33,483 nucleotides of DNA from an uncultured Caryophanales bacterium. Its GTDB lineage: Bacteria; Bacillota_I; Bacilli_A; RF39; UBA660. Below the pieces are notes generated by a model. It saw only the letters and a program-made list of their open reading frames with translations. It was not told where the DNA came from and did not search any database. The stretch's first letter is position 1, and the number at the start of each line of letters is the position of its first letter. Position numbers and translations under genes: made by a program. The DNA is taken from positions 1-33,483 of the forward strand of contig CAMKQS010000010.1 in the NCBI GenBank assembly GCA_946414975.1, in the 5' to 3' direction. Below are positions 32,020-33,483 of the stretch, piece after piece.

Positions 32020-32808
32020 TTAATATAATCCCCACTCAGCAAGTTTTTCAAAACCACCTATTTTATTTATATAATTTTTTACATCATCTACTATATCAGC
32101 ATATCTTTTTCCATCTATATTAGTATCACCTATAGCGCAATAAATATTTACCTCTTTTCCTGTTTCCTGGGCTTTTTTAAATGCATATATATTTAAAGTA
32201 ACATCTGCCTTTGATAAATCTTTCCCATGTAATCCTCCACCAGTTATTGAATCTGCCATATCACTACCTAATTTTCTATTCGTTGCACCTGTATCTACAT
32301 TTATTCCTCCTGTCCAATATCCTAGTGGATTTATTATAGCATTTGGATATATTTTTCTTAAATCTTCTTCTTTTGCATTGCTCTGACAAATTACAAATTT
32401 ATCAAATGTTAAAATATATTTCCCATCATATGGATACATACTATATATTTTTTTTGCTCTTTTAGATATTTCTTTTTGCTCTTTTGTTAAAGGAATTCCT
32501 TTAAATATTCCATTATCTCCACATTTAATATAATTATCTTGGTTAGAAGCTAAATTAATATCTTGTGGTACTATTTTATAATTACCTTTTATTTCATTAT
32601 CTTTAGATATTCTTTTCACAATATTATCTACTTCTTCATTTGAAATAATTACGTTTGTCTCAATTATTACATTACACTCATTATGTCCTATTAAAACTTC
32701 TACTGCTATTTTTGGATTATCTTCCTTTTTATATGCTAAATCTACAATAGCACCTGCAATTCTATCCGCTATTTTATCAGGATGTGACGGATTAACCTTT
32801 TCTATCAT
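32020..32808 (-). CDS. metK: S-adenosylmethionine synthetase, unusually short
   Basis: 262 aa against ~380-400 for bacterial MetK. It makes SAM from methionine and ATP. Conserved pieces: HPDKIAD (9-15), GDNG (97-100, usually GDQG), RK (178-179, from the GLTGRK segment), and the ATP/phosphate loop GGGLHGKD (190-197, usually GGGAFSGKD) followed by K200 and D202. Missing are most of the central domain insertion and the C-terminal tail. The AAGGAGGT SD and the SAM-I riboswitch just upstream support function and the start. It could be an independently reduced family; I cannot place it further. Confidence 0.82.
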   Translation of the reverse strand: MIEKVNPSHPDKIADRIAGAIVDLAYKKEDNPKIAVEVLIGHNECNVIIETNVIISNEEVDNIVKRISKDNEIKGNYKIVPQDINLASNQDNYIKCGDNGIFKGIPLTKEQKEISKRAKKIYSMYPYDGKYILTFDKFVICQSNAKEEDLRKIYPNAIINPLGYWTGGINVDTGATNRKLGSDMADSITGGGLHGKDLSKADVTLNIYAFKKAQETGKEVNIYCAIGDTNIDGKRYADIVDDVKNYINKIGGFEKLAEWGLY

Positions 32809-32830
32809 ATATACCTCCTTTACATCAAAT

Positions 32831-32860
32831 AAAAAACACTCAAGATAACTTCTTTGAGTG
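32831..32860 (-). terminator. Riboswitch-controlled terminator of metK
   Basis: Stem CACTCAA / TTGAGTG, then TTTTTT on the minus strand. The competing anti-terminator is AAGATAACTT pairing perfectly with AAGTTATCTT, which lies within this stem-loop, the standard SAM-I transcription-attenuation design. Confidence 0.9.
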
Positions 32861-32869
32861 TAAAAAGTT

Positions 32870-32953
32870 ATCTTATAGATCTAGCTTTACCACCTAATTT
32901 AATAGGTTGGTGCAATTTCATTGGGCTAGTCCCTCCATTGCTCTTTATAAGAT
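32870..32953 (-). ncRNA. SAM-I (S-box) riboswitch aptamer
   Basis: Minus strand: P1 ATCTTATA ... TATAAGAT, AGAG-kink segment AAAGAGCAATGGAGGGACTAG (split by conserved positions), then GCCC, AATGAAATTGCACCAACC and GGTGGTAAAGCTAGA. The GGAGGGAC...GCCC P2 strands, the TGAAA loop core and the GCACCAACC/GGT P3-P4 region are hallmarks of the S-box. SAM binding should favour the downstream terminator and shut off metK. Confidence 0.95.
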
Positions 32954-32962
32954 GTTTATAAC

Positions 32963-32991
32963 ATTCTATCATATATTTTAATAATCTTCAA
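32963..32991 (-). promoter_or_regulatory. metK promoter
   Basis: TTGAAG (32986-32991), 17-base spacer, TGATAGAAT extended -10 (TAGAAT at 32963-32968) on the minus strand. The -35 abuts the stop codon of the next gene. Confidence 0.75.
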
Positions 32992-33432
32992 CTATCTAGT
33001 TCTGCTATTTGGTAATGTTTTAACTAACTCTAAAATATTAACTTTATCACGAGCTGCAGCAAATAGTAAACACATCAACCCCTCAGCACTTTCTAAATTT
33101 TTATTGTGCAATGCATCTCTTTGTTCAGGTGATAGTAATTTCATTTTTTCTAACTCTTCTTTTGTCTCCAAAGATCCGGTTTCTAACTTATATTGAATCT
33201 CCATTGCACATTGAAATAATCTTGCACTATCATAATGAATAAAAGCATAAAATTTATTTCTAATTTCTTCTTTTTCTAATAATTTTTCAAAATATCTTTT
33301 TTCTGCTTCTAAATATGTATTTCGCAAATGTGCTAAATCTCCATTTATATTTCCATTTTTTGATGTTAGTGGAATAAACTCATTATTTTCATTATAAAAT
33401 ATTCCATTTAAATTAAACTCATTATTTCCCAT
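32992..33432 (-). CDS. Hypothetical helical protein at the window edge
   Basis: About 146 aa from the ATG at 33432, which has AGGGATGG eight bases upstream; ATG 33444 or 33471 are alternatives, and the frame stays open to the window edge, so a still earlier start cannot be excluded. Largely alpha-helical and charged (LRNTYLEAEKRYFEKLLEK, MKLLSPEQRDALHNKN), no TM or signal. I do not recognise a family. Confidence 0.6.
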   Translation of the reverse strand: MGNNEFNLNGIFYNENNEFIPLTSKNGNINGDLAHLRNTYLEAEKRYFEKLLEKEEIRNKFYAFIHYDSARLFQCAMEIQYKLETGSLETKEELEKMKLLSPEQRDALHNKNLESAEGLMCLLFAAARDKVNILELVKTLPNSRTR

Positions 33433-33483
33433 TTTAAGTTCCATCCCTTTCACTTCGTTCAAGGCACACATAGGTATGAAAAC

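Overview
The window comes from a very AT-rich, low-GC Gram-positive (Bacillota) chromosome of an endospore-forming lineage with a compact gene layout. The evidence is a GerA-type germinant receptor operon, the dacB-spmA-spmB sporulation cluster, CwlD, DapA, a class B sortase with a wall-anchored substrate, a CIRCE element, a SAM-I riboswitch and sigma-A-like TTGACA-17-TATAAT promoters. TGA is a stop here (for example the ATGA overlap between ecfA2 and truA), so this is not a genetic-code-4 mollicute, although the ClpB without an N-domain resembles mollicute forms. A gut-type Bacilli/Erysipelotrichia-like uncultured lineage is my inference; no rRNA is present to fix the taxonomy.

Layout. 64-2005: a PLP C-S lyase and an SDR reductase, overlapping and coupled, divergent from heat-shock clpB (2126-4237, CIRCE promoter). 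4289-6939: class B sortase and a thioester/SpaA-repeat surface protein with a C-terminal sorting signal. 7002-7886: dapA. 7969-9434: a 1.47 kb islet inserted at tRNA-Lys, bounded by a perfect 52-bp repeat of the tRNA 3' part. It carries one membrane-anchored protein gene whose 5' leader is an octamer repeat array. 9438-9882: a five-tRNA operon (Val-Thr-Tyr-Gln-Lys). 9941-14584: an S1-domain protein, a NifU-like protein, a kinase-fold coat-like protein, a hypothetical, truA, and two unusual ECF-type ATPases. 14850-18514: gerKA-gerKC-gerKB. 18467-20334: a tail-anchored unknown, ferredoxin and rluB. 20377-23236: spmB, spmA, dacB, cwlD. 23261-28118: an unknown membrane protein, RluA-type synthase, rRNA methyltransferase, glycerophosphodiesterase, nucleoside phosphorylase and HD phosphohydrolase. 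28300-29153: rpsI-rplM with a structured leader. 29276-31910: PH-domain protein, twin-thioredoxin membrane protein, apt, HAD protein, and a 53-aa membrane peptide. 31749-33471: a shortened metK under a SAM-I riboswitch and an unknown protein at the window edge.

How the genes work together. Several blocks are ordinary housekeeping (RNA modification, translation, Fe-S). Sporulation is the clearest theme: cortex modification (DacB, CwlD, SpmA/B), germinant sensing (GerKA/C/B), a possible coat protein, and dipicolinate/lysine precursor supply (DapA). The accessory content is the sortase/surface-protein pair and the tRNA-Lys islet. The islet is the most interesting locus. Its gene has seven SD-like octamer repeats in the leader, and a natural ATG start is put one base out of frame by an A7 tract, which suggests switchable expression. 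The other notable items are a degenerate EcfA pair with no EcfT beside it, and a MetK of only 262 aa that keeps its catalytic motifs.
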